The notes: generated from the letters alone by a model not told the origin. A DNA stretch of 18,553 nucleotides from an uncultured Clostridia bacterium (GCA_946042285.1 CAMGDK010000015.1:1-18553), one strand, 5' to 3'; positions 6,972 through 14,128 are shown, numbered from the stretch's first letter. Numbers and translations: made by a program.

Positions 6972-6997
6972 GTGGGAGGAAAGATCCGATTAACCAC
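6972..6997 (+). promoter_or_regulatory. Second predicted L1-binding hairpin, upstream of rplA
   Basis: GTGG (6972-6975) pairs with CCAC (6994-6997), with unpaired GA, a GGA/TCC inner stem (6978-6980/6985-6987), loop AAGA and 3' internal strand GATTAA. This is the same architecture as the site at 6485-6517. CCAC ends one base before the rplA Shine-Dalgarno GGAGG (6999-7003). Confidence 0.6.
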
Positions 6998-7012
6998 TGG
7001 AGGTAATATAAT

Positions 7013-7723
7013 ATGAAACACGGTAAGAAATATACAGACGGTGCAAAGCTTATTGACCGTTCAAATCTTTATGATCCGGCTGAGGCTCTTGAGCTTTCGG
7101 TTAAGACAGCAACAGCTAAATTTGATGAAACAATTGAGGCACACATCCGCCTCGGCGTTGACTCTCGTCACGCTGATCAGCAGGTTCGTGGTGCAGTTAT
7201 CCTTCCTAACGGTACAGGTAAGGATGTAAGAGTTGCAGTTTTCGCAAAGGGAGATCTTGCAAAGGCTGCTGAGGAGGCAGGCGCTGATGTTGTCGGCGAG
7301 GCTGACCTCGTTCAAAAGATCCAGGGCGGCTGGATGGATTTTGATGTAGCTATTGCATCACCTGACATGATGGGCTTCGTTGGTCGTCTCGGTAAGGTTC
7401 TCGGTCCTCGCGGACTTATGCCGTCACCAAAGGCAGGCACAGTAACTATGGATGTTGCTAAGGCTGTTCAGGAGGCTAAGGCAGGTAAGATTGAGTACCG
7501 TCTTGACAAGACAAACATCATTCACTGCCCAATCGGTAAGGCTTCATTCGGTAAGGATAAGCTTATGGAGAACTTCAACGCACTTCTTGATGCTGTTATC
7601 AAGGCTAAGCCTGCTTCAGCAAAGGGACAGTACCTTAAGTCAGTTGCAGTTGCTTCAACAATGGGTCCGGGCGTTAAAATCAATCCTAACAAGATTGGTA
7701 ACACAGCTGCAGACGCAGAATAA
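7013..7723 (+). CDS. rplA: 50S ribosomal protein L1
   Basis: A 236-residue L1, which forms the mobile L1 stalk at the ribosomal E site and in many bacteria represses its own mRNA. Domain I and II segments are recognisable: RLGVDSRHADQQVRG, the GKVLGPRGLMPSPKAGTVT signature (about 126-144) and the C-terminal KSVAVASTMGPGVKIN. The length is normal. It follows rplK by 48 bases that hold an L1-like hairpin and the Shine-Dalgarno. The next transcription unit starts immediately: the rplJ promoter begins 13 bases after the stop codon. Confidence 0.97.
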   Translation: MKHGKKYTDGAKLIDRSNLYDPAEALELSVKTATAKFDETIEAHIRLGVDSRHADQQVRGAVILPNGTGKDVRVAVFAKGDLAKAAEEAGADVVGEADLVQKIQGGWMDFDVAIASPDMMGFVGRLGKVLGPRGLMPSPKAGTVTMDVAKAVQEAKAGKIEYRLDKTNIIHCPIGKASFGKDKLMENFNALLDAVIKAKPASAKGQYLKSVAVASTMGPGVKINPNKIGNTAADAE

Positions 7724-7735
7724 TTAAATTTAGTA

Positions 7736-7764
7736 TTGACAAGGGCTAATCCTTGTGTTACAAT
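7736..7764 (+). promoter_or_regulatory. Predicted strong sigma-A promoter of rplJ-rplL
   Basis: -35 TTGACA (7736-7741, consensus), 17-base spacer, -10 TACAAT (7759-7764). The start near 7771 coincides with the beginning of the L10 leader. Confidence 0.88.
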
Positions 7765-7770
7765 ACATTC

Positions 7771-7903
7771 GCTGTTCAGCCAAAGACAGTAGGTGCCAAT
7801 CGGCGTAAGTTTACCGCCTACCGAGGAATGAACATTCAGATAACTATTGTTATTATGTAATGTTTCGTGCATTCCGAGGTTTTCGGGATGCACTTTTTGT
7901 TTT
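7771..7903 (+). ncRNA. Ribosomal protein L10 leader with attenuator
   Basis: A cis-regulatory leader recognised by L10 (with L7/L12). The characteristic TTCAGCCAAAGACAGTAGG segment begins at 7775 and the downstream ACCGCCTACCGAGG segment at about 7813; GTAGG (7789-7793) pairs with CCTAC (7817-7821). An antiterminator is visible: GGAATG+AACATT (7825-7836) pairs with AATGTT (7859-7864) and CATTCC (7870-7875), leaving a 5-base bulge. It uses the 5' arm of the terminator at 7867-7903, so the two structures exclude each other. In known L10 leaders, excess L10-L12 complex reduces read-through or translation. Confidence 0.88.
7867..7903 (+). terminator. Attenuator terminator of the L10 leader
   Basis: GTGCATTCCG (7867-7876) pairs with CGGGATGCAC (7884-7893) with one G-U pair, followed by TTTTTGTTTT. 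It lies between promoter and rplJ, so it is a conditional terminator. Confidence 0.85.
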
Positions 7904-7937
7904 AGCTAAACAGCTAAAAAATATGGAGGTATATTAA

Positions 7938-8561
7938 ATGCCAAGTACAGCAGTTCTTGAAAAGAAAAAGCAAATGGTTGCTGACCTTTCAGAGAGAATT
8001 AAGAACTCTTGTGCCGGTGTAATCGTTGACTACAAGGGTATCAACGTTGAGGACGACACAAAGCTTCGTAGAGAGCTTCGTGAAGCAGGCGTTACCTACA
8101 CAGTAGTTAAGAACACCATTCTCGGCAGAGCAGCTGAGGAAGCAGGCCTTGAGGGACTTGATCCTGTTCTTGAGGGTACAACAGCTATCGCTACTTCAAC
8201 AGATGATTACGTAGCAGCAGCTCGTATTCTCAACAAGTATGCAGAGGACCACAATAACTTCACAATTAAGACAGGTTATCTTGACGGTGCAGTTATTGAC
8301 AATTCAGAGGTTATTGCACTTGCAAAGCTTCCTTCAAGAGAGGTTCTTCTTGCTACTATCGCAAGTGTTGTTGTTGAGCCAATCGCTTGTATCGCTCGTG
8401 CAGTTAACGCACTTGAGGAAAAGGGTGGCGCAGCAGCAGTAGAGACTCCTGCAGAGGAGTCAGCTCCTGTTGATGAGGCTCCGGCTGAGGAAGCAGCTCC
8501 GGCTGAGGAAGCACCGGCAGAAGCACCGGCAGAAGCACCGGCTGAAGAAACAGCTGAATAA
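7938..8561 (+). CDS. rplJ: 50S ribosomal protein L10 with acidic Pro/Ala/Glu tail
   Basis: L10 anchors L7/L12 dimers on the ribosomal stalk. Residues 1-165 are a normal L10: an N-terminal rRNA-binding domain with GVIVDYKGINVEDDTKLRR and TVVKNTILGRA, and the helical L12-binding region near LPSREVLLATIASVVVEPI. A further ~40 residues (168-207) form a low-complexity tail of repeated APAEE/APAEA units. This makes the 207-residue protein clearly longer than the usual 165-175. The DNA encoding the tail (about 8477-8555) is itself repetitive. The ATG at 7938 has Shine-Dalgarno GGAGG. It is regulated by the L10 leader and is 43 bases upstream of rplL. Confidence 0.96.
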   Translation: MPSTAVLEKKKQMVADLSERIKNSCAGVIVDYKGINVEDDTKLRRELREAGVTYTVVKNTILGRAAEEAGLEGLDPVLEGTTAIATSTDDYVAAARILNKYAEDHNNFTIKTGYLDGAVIDNSEVIALAKLPSREVLLATIASVVVEPIACIARAVNALEEKGGAAAVETPAEESAPVDEAPAEEAAPAEEAPAEAPAEAPAEETAE

Positions 8562-8604
8562 TTATTATTAAAACATTTTAAATCTATTTACGGAGGAAAA
8601 TAAA

Positions 8605-8982
8605 ATGGCATCAGAAAAGATTACAGCAATCGTTGATTCAATTGCAGAACTTACAGTATTAGAGCTTAAGGAGCTCAAGGAAACAATCGAGGAAACATTT
8701 GGTGTTACTGCAGCAGCAGTAGCAGTTGCAGCAGCTCCTGCAGAGGGCGGCGCAGCAGCAGCTGACGAGAAGACAGAGTTTGATGTTGTTCTTACAGAGG
8801 TTGGCGCTAACAAGATCGCAGTTATTAAGGCTGTTCGTGAGGCAACAGGTCTTGGTCTTAAGGAAGCTAAGGAAATGGTTGACGGTGTTCCTTCAACAGT
8901 TAAGGAGGCTGCTCCGACAGCTGACGCTGAGGCTCTCAAGGCTAAGCTTGAAGAGGCTGGCGCAAAGGTTGAGCTTAAGTAA
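8605..8982 (+). CDS. rplL: 50S ribosomal protein L7/L12
   Basis: A 125-residue L7/L12, the multi-copy stalk protein that recruits translation GTPases. It has an N-terminal dimerisation domain (IVDSIAELTVLELKELKETIE), an Ala/Gly-rich hinge (about 35-53) and a C-terminal domain with EFDVVLTEVGANKIAVIKAV and LGLKEAKEMVDGVP. The Shine-Dalgarno CGGAGG precedes the ATG. In many bacteria rpoB and rpoC follow rplL; here a terminator ends the unit within 20 bases of the stop codon. Confidence 0.97.
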   Translation: MASEKITAIVDSIAELTVLELKELKETIEETFGVTAAAVAVAAAPAEGGAAAADEKTEFDVVLTEVGANKIAVIKAVREATGLGLKEAKEMVDGVPSTVKEAAPTADAEALKAKLEEAGAKVELK

Positions 8983-9001
8983 TTACGGCTTAATATACTC
9001 C

Positions 9002-9028
9002 AAAAGGCGAGCATTATGCTCGCCTTTT
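9002..9028 (+). terminator. Terminator after rplL
   Basis: AAAAGGCGAGCA (9002-9013), loop TTA, TGCTCGCCTTTT (9017-9028): perfect 12-bp arms with flanking A and T runs. It can act in both directions. Confidence 0.92.
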
Positions 9029-9037
9029 ATTATGCGT

Positions 9038-9067
9038 AAAAAAAAGCGGGCGAACAGTGTTCGCCCG
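9038..9067 (-). terminator. Terminator of the transketolase-glycosyltransferase operon
   Basis: Perfect 9-bp arms (CGGGCGAAC at 9047-9055, GTTCGCCCG at 9059-9067). On the minus strand it is followed by eight T residues after one C (9045-9038 as A on plus). It ends the minus-strand transcript that reads through the glycosyltransferase gene. Confidence 0.9.
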
Positions 9068-9129
9068 TGTAATATGTGAATTTTCAACACCAATCTGCAT
9101 TTGCGCAAATATTTGCGGTTAACCGATTT

Positions 9130-10089
9130 TTATCTGAATATTTTAATCATCAAATCATATATCGGCGGAAATACCGTCAGCATTACGGCAGAAAGCTTAT
9201 GGCGAAGCTTAAAGCAATACGAATTTTCCTGCTTAAATACATACGCCCTGTACTTAACAATTTCTCTGCGCAACACCTTGTAGCACTGCCTGCACTGCTT
9301 TTGCCTGATGATTTCGTTTAGCAGCATAAAGTCGTTGCTTATCATATTCGCGATATGATAGGAATACGCAAAGGTTGACCTGTCAATATCCTTTTCAATA
9401 ATTTGATAAGCAGTCATTGAATCGACAATTCTTTTTTCGCTTATTCCCCTGCCTACCGCAGAGTCGCTGTGGCGAAAGTAGTAATACTTTTTTGCGCTTG
9501 AAGCAATCATGTGACTGCTTGCTTTTTGCAAATAGTAGTTAAGCAGTAAATCCTCGCTGACACTCAGCTTGACATCAAGCTGCGGCACCGCGTCAAACAA
9601 TTCCTTTTTATAAAGCTTACCACAAAGCGACCAAAGCGAGTTCTCATACAGGCATTTAACCATCTTTGTAAAGCTGAGAATTTTAATTGTTTCCCTGCCG
9701 TCGTCAGTGCGCATGCCGTCCTCGCTTACCAAATGGTATGAGCAGGCGGAGATTTGATACTCACCGCTCGTAATCAGGCTGTGCAGGTACTCAAGCATGT
9801 CGGGGTGCGCCCAGTCGTCAGCATCGACAAAGGCGATATAGTCGCCTGTTGCGCGCTTAATTCCCGTATCTCTCGCCGACTGCACGCCTTGATTTTCCTG
9901 CGACAAGACAACTATTCTGTCGTCATTGTGAGCAAGCCTATTGCAAATCTCAAGGCTTGAGTCCTGCGAGCCGTCATCAACAAGGATAATTTCAAGATTT
10001 TTATAGGTTTGATTTGTGATACTGTCAACGCATCTTTCAAGCCATTTTTCGCCATTATAAATGGGAACGATTACTGAAATCCTTTCCAT
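9130..10089 (-). CDS. Family 2 glycosyltransferase
   Basis: A 319-residue GT-A fold enzyme expected to transfer a sugar from a nucleotide sugar to a glycan or lipid-linked acceptor. It starts with the typical ISVIVPIYNGEKWLERCVDSI and IILVDDGSQDSS (Asp38/Asp39). It has QNQGVQSARDTGI-like sequence at about 66-77, the metal-binding DAD/DxD motif in FVDADDW (89-92) and SEDLLLNYYL downstream, as in wall-polysaccharide GT2 enzymes. No membrane segment is evident. Only two bases separate the upstream transketolase stop codon from its ATG, and the nearest GAGGAA lies about 15 bases upstream, so translation is probably coupled. Acceptor and donor cannot be told from sequence. Confidence 0.9.
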   Translation of the reverse strand: MERISVIVPIYNGEKWLERCVDSITNQTYKNLEIILVDDGSQDSSLEICNRLAHNDDRIVVLSQENQGVQSARDTGIKRATGDYIAFVDADDWAHPDMLEYLHSLITSGEYQISACSYHLVSEDGMRTDDGRETIKILSFTKMVKCLYENSLWSLCGKLYKKELFDAVPQLDVKLSVSEDLLLNYYLQKASSHMIASSAKKYYYFRHSDSAVGRGISEKRIVDSMTAYQIIEKDIDRSTFAYSYHIANMISNDFMLLNEIIRQKQCRQCYKVLRREIVKYRAYVFKQENSYCFKLRHKLSAVMLTVFPPIYDLMIKIFR

Positions 10090-10091
10090 TA

Positions 10092-11033
10092 TTATTTAAC
10101 AAATTCCTCGGCAACCTTAGCAATATTCTCAGCCGAAAGACCGAACTGCTTTAAGAGGTCGAGTGCAGGACCGCTGTGACCGAATTCGTCGTTGACACCG
10201 ATTCTCTTAACAGGAGTTGGGCATTTTTCGCTGAGGAGTGAGCATACCGCCTCACCAAGACCGCCGATAATGTTATGCTCCTCAACGGTGATAACCCTGC
10301 CTGTCTTTTTTGCAGAAGCAATAACAAGCTCATCGTCGAGCGGCTTAATTGTTGCTATATTGATAATTTCTGCGCTGACGCCCTTTTCTGCAAGAGCCTT
10401 ACCTGCCTCGATTGCCTCGGCAACCATAAGGCCGTTTGCGATAATTGTTACATCGGTACCCTCGGTGATAACCTCGCCCTTACCGATTTCAAACTTATAG
10501 TCATCGCTGTGGAATACAGGCACTGCAAGCCTGCCGAATCTTAAATATACAGGACCGTTGTACTTGTAGGCAGCCTTAACTGCCTGCTTTGCCTCAACAT
10601 CATCTGCAGGGCAAATAACAACCATGCCCGGAATTGACCTCATGAGAGCAAAGTCCTCGCAGCACTGATGTGATGCGCCGTCCTCACCAACAGAAATACC
10701 TGCGTGGGTTGCACCGATTTTAACATTAAGATGCGGATAGCCGATTGTGTTTCTAACCTGCTCAAAGGCTCTGCCTGCGGCAAACATTGCAAAGCTTGAT
10801 GCAAACGGAACGAGTCCCATTGTGCTCATGCCGGCAGCGGTACAAATCATGTTAGCCTCTGCGATACCGCAGTTGATGTGCCTGTCGGGATATTCCTTTT
10901 TGAATATACCTGTTTTTGTAGCAGCGGAAAGGTCGGCGTCAAGAACAACAAGATTGTCTGCGCCCTCAGCTGCAAGCTCCTTTAACGCGTTGCCGTAGCT
11001 GTCACGGGTTGCAATTTTCTTAATATCTGCCAT
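10092..11033 (-). CDS. Transketolase, C-terminal subunit
   Basis: The second half of a split transketolase (313 residues). It carries the pyrimidine-binding domain (residues 1 to about 180: VLDADLSAATKTG, then GIAEANMICTAAG with the catalytic Glu59 that activates thiamine diphosphate, then HAGISVGEDGASHQ) and the C-terminal domain (about 185-313, ending in GHSGPALDLLKQFGLSAENI). With the N-terminal subunit it moves two-carbon ketol units in the non-oxidative pentose phosphate pathway. It starts two bases after the N-subunit stop codon, with Shine-Dalgarno GAGGAGG inside the end of that gene, which should give matched expression. Confidence 0.95.
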   Translation of the reverse strand: MADIKKIATRDSYGNALKELAAEGADNLVVLDADLSAATKTGIFKKEYPDRHINCGIAEANMICTAAGMSTMGLVPFASSFAMFAAGRAFEQVRNTIGYPHLNVKIGATHAGISVGEDGASHQCCEDFALMRSIPGMVVICPADDVEAKQAVKAAYKYNGPVYLRFGRLAVPVFHSDDYKFEIGKGEVITEGTDVTIIANGLMVAEAIEAGKALAEKGVSAEIINIATIKPLDDELVIASAKKTGRVITVEEHNIIGGLGEAVCSLLSEKCPTPVKRIGVNDEFGHSGPALDLLKQFGLSAENIAKVAEEFVK

Positions 11034-11035
11034 AA

Positions 11036-11887
11036 TTACGCCTCCTCAATCTCTGCAAGCTTTGCGCGAAGCTCTGCCATAGCAATATTGTATTCCTCTT
11101 CGTTAGGCGCCTTGCCGTGCCAGCCTACCTGATTTTCCATATACGAAACGCCCTTGCCCTTAACTGTTTTCATAATAATTGCAAAGGGCTTACCTGTTGT
11201 GCCGTGGAATGCGTCAAATGCCTTCTCAAGCTCGTCAAAATCGTTGCCGTCGATTACTGCAACCTCAAAGCCGAATGCCTTAAGCTTTTCATCAATAGGC
11301 TCTGCGCTCATAACCTCGTCGCATGCGCCGTCGATTTGAAGTCCGTTGCAGTCGATAGCAACACAGAAATTGTCAAGATTGTAGTGAGCGGCAAACATCA
11401 TTGCCTCCCAAACCTGTCCCTCTTCAATCTCACCGTCGCCTAAAAGAGTATATACATTTATATCATTCTTGCCGAGATACTTTGCGCCCATTGCCATACC
11501 GGCAGCAGCGCTGATACCCTGACCGAGTGAGCCTGTTGACATGTCAACGCCCGGAACGGTGTTCATATTAGGATGTCCCTGAAGATATGAGTCAATATGA
11601 CGAAGAGTCGGCATATCCTCGTAAGGAAAGAATCCCTTAAGTGCAAGTGCACTGTAAAGACCGGGTGCGCAGTGTCCCTTTGAAAGCACAAAGCGGTCAC
11701 GGTTTTCAGCCTTTGGATTTTTAGGATCAAGGTTTTTCATCTCTTTGAAATAGAGATATGCAAAGTAGTCAGCTGCCGAAAGGCTACCGCCCGGATGACC
11801 GGCCTTTGCGCCGTAGGTACCCTCGATAATGCCCATTCTGATTTTAACGGCATTTATCGAAAGCATCTTTTTTGTTTCGTTTGTCAT
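11036..11887 (-). CDS. Transketolase, N-terminal subunit
   Basis: The pyrophosphate-binding half of a split transketolase (283 residues). Landmarks are GHPGGSLSAAD (His31), SKGHCAPGLYSAL (His72), STGSLGQGIS, and the thiamine-diphosphate/metal motif GDG (150-152) followed about 28 residues later by Asn181 (DCNG). Single-chain transketolases are about 660 residues; the two genes here sum to 596, as in other bacteria and archaea with split enzymes. The ATG at 11887 has AAGGAG upstream. The 56-base gap to the LCP gene has no clear promoter, so the gene may be transcribed from further upstream. Confidence 0.95.
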   Translation of the reverse strand: MTNETKKMLSINAVKIRMGIIEGTYGAKAGHPGGSLSAADYFAYLYFKEMKNLDPKNPKAENRDRFVLSKGHCAPGLYSALALKGFFPYEDMPTLRHIDSYLQGHPNMNTVPGVDMSTGSLGQGISAAAGMAMGAKYLGKNDINVYTLLGDGEIEEGQVWEAMMFAAHYNLDNFCVAIDCNGLQIDGACDEVMSAEPIDEKLKAFGFEVAVIDGNDFDELEKAFDAFHGTTGKPFAIIMKTVKGKGVSYMENQVGWHGKAPNEEEYNIAMAELRAKLAEIEEA

Positions 11888-11943
11888 ATTATTTTCTCCT
11901 TGTTTAGTTTTTCTATTTTAAGCCGACGCACTGCGTATCAGCC

Positions 11944-13269
11944 TTATTTCTTGGTGTAGAAGGTGTCAAGCACAAGCTCCATCAGCGCTTCCTCGTCGGG
12001 ATAAAACTCTGCATAAACAACATCGGGATTTGTGTTTGTGCCGAGCTTCATTTCGCCCTTTATGCTTTCGCTCTCAAACTGTGCATTTGTGTTTGTAAGA
12101 AGCAGCGTTGCGAGGTATGTTGCATTTGACAGTGAAATATTTGTTGAGCTGTAATCCGACGCAGTGTTGTAAAGCCTTGTTACAACGCCGAAATCCTTGG
12201 TAACTGCAGGAACAAGCTGTGATACAAACGCTCTGATATACTGCATCTGCCTTTCGCTTCTGCTGATTGCAGACTCGGTCGAATTTATATCTCTGTGCCT
12301 TACATACATTTCGGTTAAGTCGCCTGTAAGGGTAATAGTGTCACCCTTTTTGATGCCGTGCTGCTCAAAATTTTCGAGTGACTGAACGGTTACACCGCCG
12401 ATTGCATCGTTGATAGGCTTGATGCCGTCAAGGTCAAGTGCAAAATACTTGTTAATCGGCACATCATAAAGAATACGGCTAATGGATGTCGTGACATTAC
12501 TTGCAGATTCCTCCCTGCCGTCGCCGTAGGCATAGCTGAGACAAAGCTGCATTTTTGTGCTGTTTAGAAAAATACCGTTTTCGGAATAAACATCAACATC
12601 AACCATCGTATCTCTCGGGATTGAAATGACCTTTGCCCTGCCTGTTTTTGTGTTAACAGTCAGCAAAATATCCGCGTCGGCTTGACCGGCAGTACCGAAG
12701 CTGCCCTCCTCGGCGCCGAGCTCGCGCTTGTCAACACCGATAAACGCAATTGCAACAACATCATCGTTATATTCGTAGGTTTCACCCTTGTACTCAATTG
12801 TTTCGTTATACTGCGCATTGTCCGATACGGCAGTAAAATCGTTTTTACCCTTGCCTTCAAGATAAACAAATGCAAAAACTACTCCGAAAATGAGAAGAAG
12901 AACAATCATCAAAAACGCAATTGCAATCTTGGCGGCAGTCGAAAGCTTCTTCCTTTTCTTTTTCTTTTTTGACGAGCTATGATGACTGCCTGAGTCATGA
13001 TGACTGCCTGAGCTGTGATGACTGCCTGAGCTATGATGACTGCCTGAGCTATGATGACTGCCCGAGCTATGATGACTGCCTGAGCTATGGTGATGGTGAT
13101 GAGATTGAGTGGCGTCACTCTTCTCCGTAATCTCAAACTGTTTTGCCGAAGTAGCACGACGCACAGTGCTGTCACCGCTGATTTCAAGCTCCGACTCGCT
13201 TGCAATACTGCCCGACTCGATTAAATCGTCTATTAAATTATCTAAATTTGGATCAATAGGTTTTTTCAT
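11944..13269 (-). CDS. LytR-CpsA-Psr (LCP) family protein with cytoplasmic His-rich repeat
   Basis: LCP enzymes transfer lipid-linked glycopolymers to the cell wall or, in some actinobacteria, to proteins. In this 441-residue protein residues 1-56 are acidic, and 57-97 are six-residue SSGSHH-type repeats preceded by five His. Residues 101-108 are a Lys/Arg block, about 112-136 a membrane segment, and the rest is outside. LCP landmarks are FIGVDKR (about 177-182), ADADILLTVN, VISIPRDTMVDV (Arg219), YVRHRD (Arg324/Arg326) and SRSERQ (Arg337/Arg340). These Arg residues bind polyprenyl phosphate in known members. The start overlaps the sortase gene by 17 bases, so the two are co-transcribed. The inside-facing His repeat is not part of the LCP family fold. 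Confidence 0.93.
   Translation of the reverse strand: MKKPIDPNLDNLIDDLIESGSIASESELEISGDSTVRRATSAKQFEITEKSDATQSHHHHHSSGSHHSSGSHHSSGSHHSSGSHHSSGSHHDSGSHHSSSKKKKKRKKLSTAAKIAIAFLMIVLLLIFGVVFAFVYLEGKGKNDFTAVSDNAQYNETIEYKGETYEYNDDVVAIAFIGVDKRELGAEEGSFGTAGQADADILLTVNTKTGRAKVISIPRDTMVDVDVYSENGIFLNSTKMQLCLSYAYGDGREESASNVTTSISRILYDVPINKYFALDLDGIKPINDAIGGVTVQSLENFEQHGIKKGDTITLTGDLTEMYVRHRDINSTESAISRSERQMQYIRAFVSQLVPAVTKDFGVVTRLYNTASDYSSTNISLSNATYLATLLLTNTNAQFESESIKGEMKLGTNTNPDVVYAEFYPDEEALMELVLDTFYTKK
12974..13088. repeat. 18-bp in-frame tandem repeat encoding SSGSHH
   Basis: Six full copies of an 18-base unit (plus-strand form GAGCTATGATGACTGCCT, 12974-13081) plus a partial seventh. Copies differ at only 0-2 positions. 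The unit is a multiple of three, so copy-number change would not shift the frame of the LCP gene. Confidence 0.95.
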
Positions 13270-14047
13270 TATTAACTAATACTCCGCAAACAAGATACCT
13301 GCTGCTCTTTTGATTTGTAATGCAGGTTGAAAGCACAACTACCTTGCTTTCTATCGTAAGCCTTTCGTCAAGCTGCTCTCTGACATTCTTAACTGTTGAG
13401 TCCGGATCCTTAACCGTTGTAAAAAACTCAACAATATCGTTGCCGTTTGTAAAATCAAACGAGTTTAATATGTGACGATTGTCATACTTAAATGCCGAAA
13501 CGACCTGATAGGTAAGTCTTTTGGTCGGTGTGTAGATATAGAAATACGGGTGACTGTCAAAAAACTCCTTCTTCTCAAATTTATGAAGAGTGGTAAACAT
13601 CGACTCCGCATAGCCGTTGTGACCGTAGATTACCGTAACGGAATCATTGAAGCCCTTTGAGTTTTGCATTTCCGTATAGATTGCACCGCTCGGAGTCCAC
13701 GACTTGTCCTCCGCCTTGTGCCTTAAGTAAAACGAGTCGCTCGTTTTGCTTTGGACGATAGGATAGTCAACCTCCGTATCGTCAATCTTTATCCAAGCGT
13801 AAATATCCTTGTTGCCCTCACGCAGAGCATCAAAGTCAATCGGATTTTCAAGTCGCTTAACAGATGCATCAACGGTTGCAGTGGTGTATGTTGCAACCTC
13901 TTCTCTGTCAGTACCCTCCTGAAGAAGGATAACTGAAAGCGCAACCAAAAAAATTGCTAAAAATATTGCAAGCGCAACCTTAATTATTCTTTCCTTTTGT
14001 TCTTTATCATTTTGCTCGTTTGGATTATCAATATTCTTTTCGCTCAA
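13253..14047 (-). CDS. Class B sortase
   Basis: Membrane transpeptidase that cleaves a sorting motif in a secreted protein and joins it to peptidoglycan. In this 264-residue form, residues 1-20 are cytoplasmic, 22-42 are a membrane anchor and about 70-264 are the sortase domain. The catalytic triad is visible: His143 in VIYGHNG, Cys242 in VVLSTCI, Arg250 in SSRYLVCG. NPIDFDALREGNKDIYAWI and the long region between His and Cys are typical of class B. The TTG at 14047 is preferred because AAAGGGGTGG lies just before it; the ATG at 14065, six codons earlier, has no Shine-Dalgarno but cannot be excluded. The gene is downstream of a likely substrate gene and overlaps the LCP gene. The cell-wall acceptor is unknown. 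Confidence 0.93.
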   Translation of the reverse strand: MSEKNIDNPNEQNDKEQKERIIKVALAIFLAIFLVALSVILLQEGTDREEVATYTTATVDASVKRLENPIDFDALREGNKDIYAWIKIDDTEVDYPIVQSKTSDSFYLRHKAEDKSWTPSGAIYTEMQNSKGFNDSVTVIYGHNGYAESMFTTLHKFEKKEFFDSHPYFYIYTPTKRLTYQVVSAFKYDNRHILNSFDFTNGNDIVEFFTTVKDPDSTVKNVREQLDERLTIESKVVVLSTCITNQKSSRYLVCGVLVNNEKTY

Positions 14048-14083
14048 ATCGCCACCCCTTTGCATTGCTTTGCGATAACAAGT

Positions 14084-14113
14084 AAAAAAACCTGTTCACC
14101 AAAGGCAAACAGG
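14084..14113 (-). terminator. Terminator between the sortase substrate and sortase genes
   Basis: On the minus strand CCTGTTTGCC (14113-14104), loop TTT, GGTGAACAGG (14100-14091): ten pairs including two G-U, followed by seven T residues. It lies about 36 bases upstream of the sortase TTG start, with no obvious promoter in between. Confidence 0.88.
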
Positions 14114-14128
14114 CTTTAATAGTTATAA

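Noticed and set aside
8568..9014. Minus-strand ORF opposite rplL
   Set aside because: It is an Ala/Ser-rich shadow of the rplL coding sequence, with no Shine-Dalgarno and no family match.
12909..13205. Repetitive ORFs opposite or in other frames of the His-rich LCP segment, and a CRISPR-like array
   Set aside because: The 18-bp units have no spacers and follow the codon frame of the LCP gene; the other-frame peptides are shadows of the repeat.
14048..14065. ATG at 14065 as sortase start
   Set aside because: Not excluded, but no Shine-Dalgarno precedes it, whereas AAAGGGGTGG fits the TTG at 14047; the longer form would add six residues.
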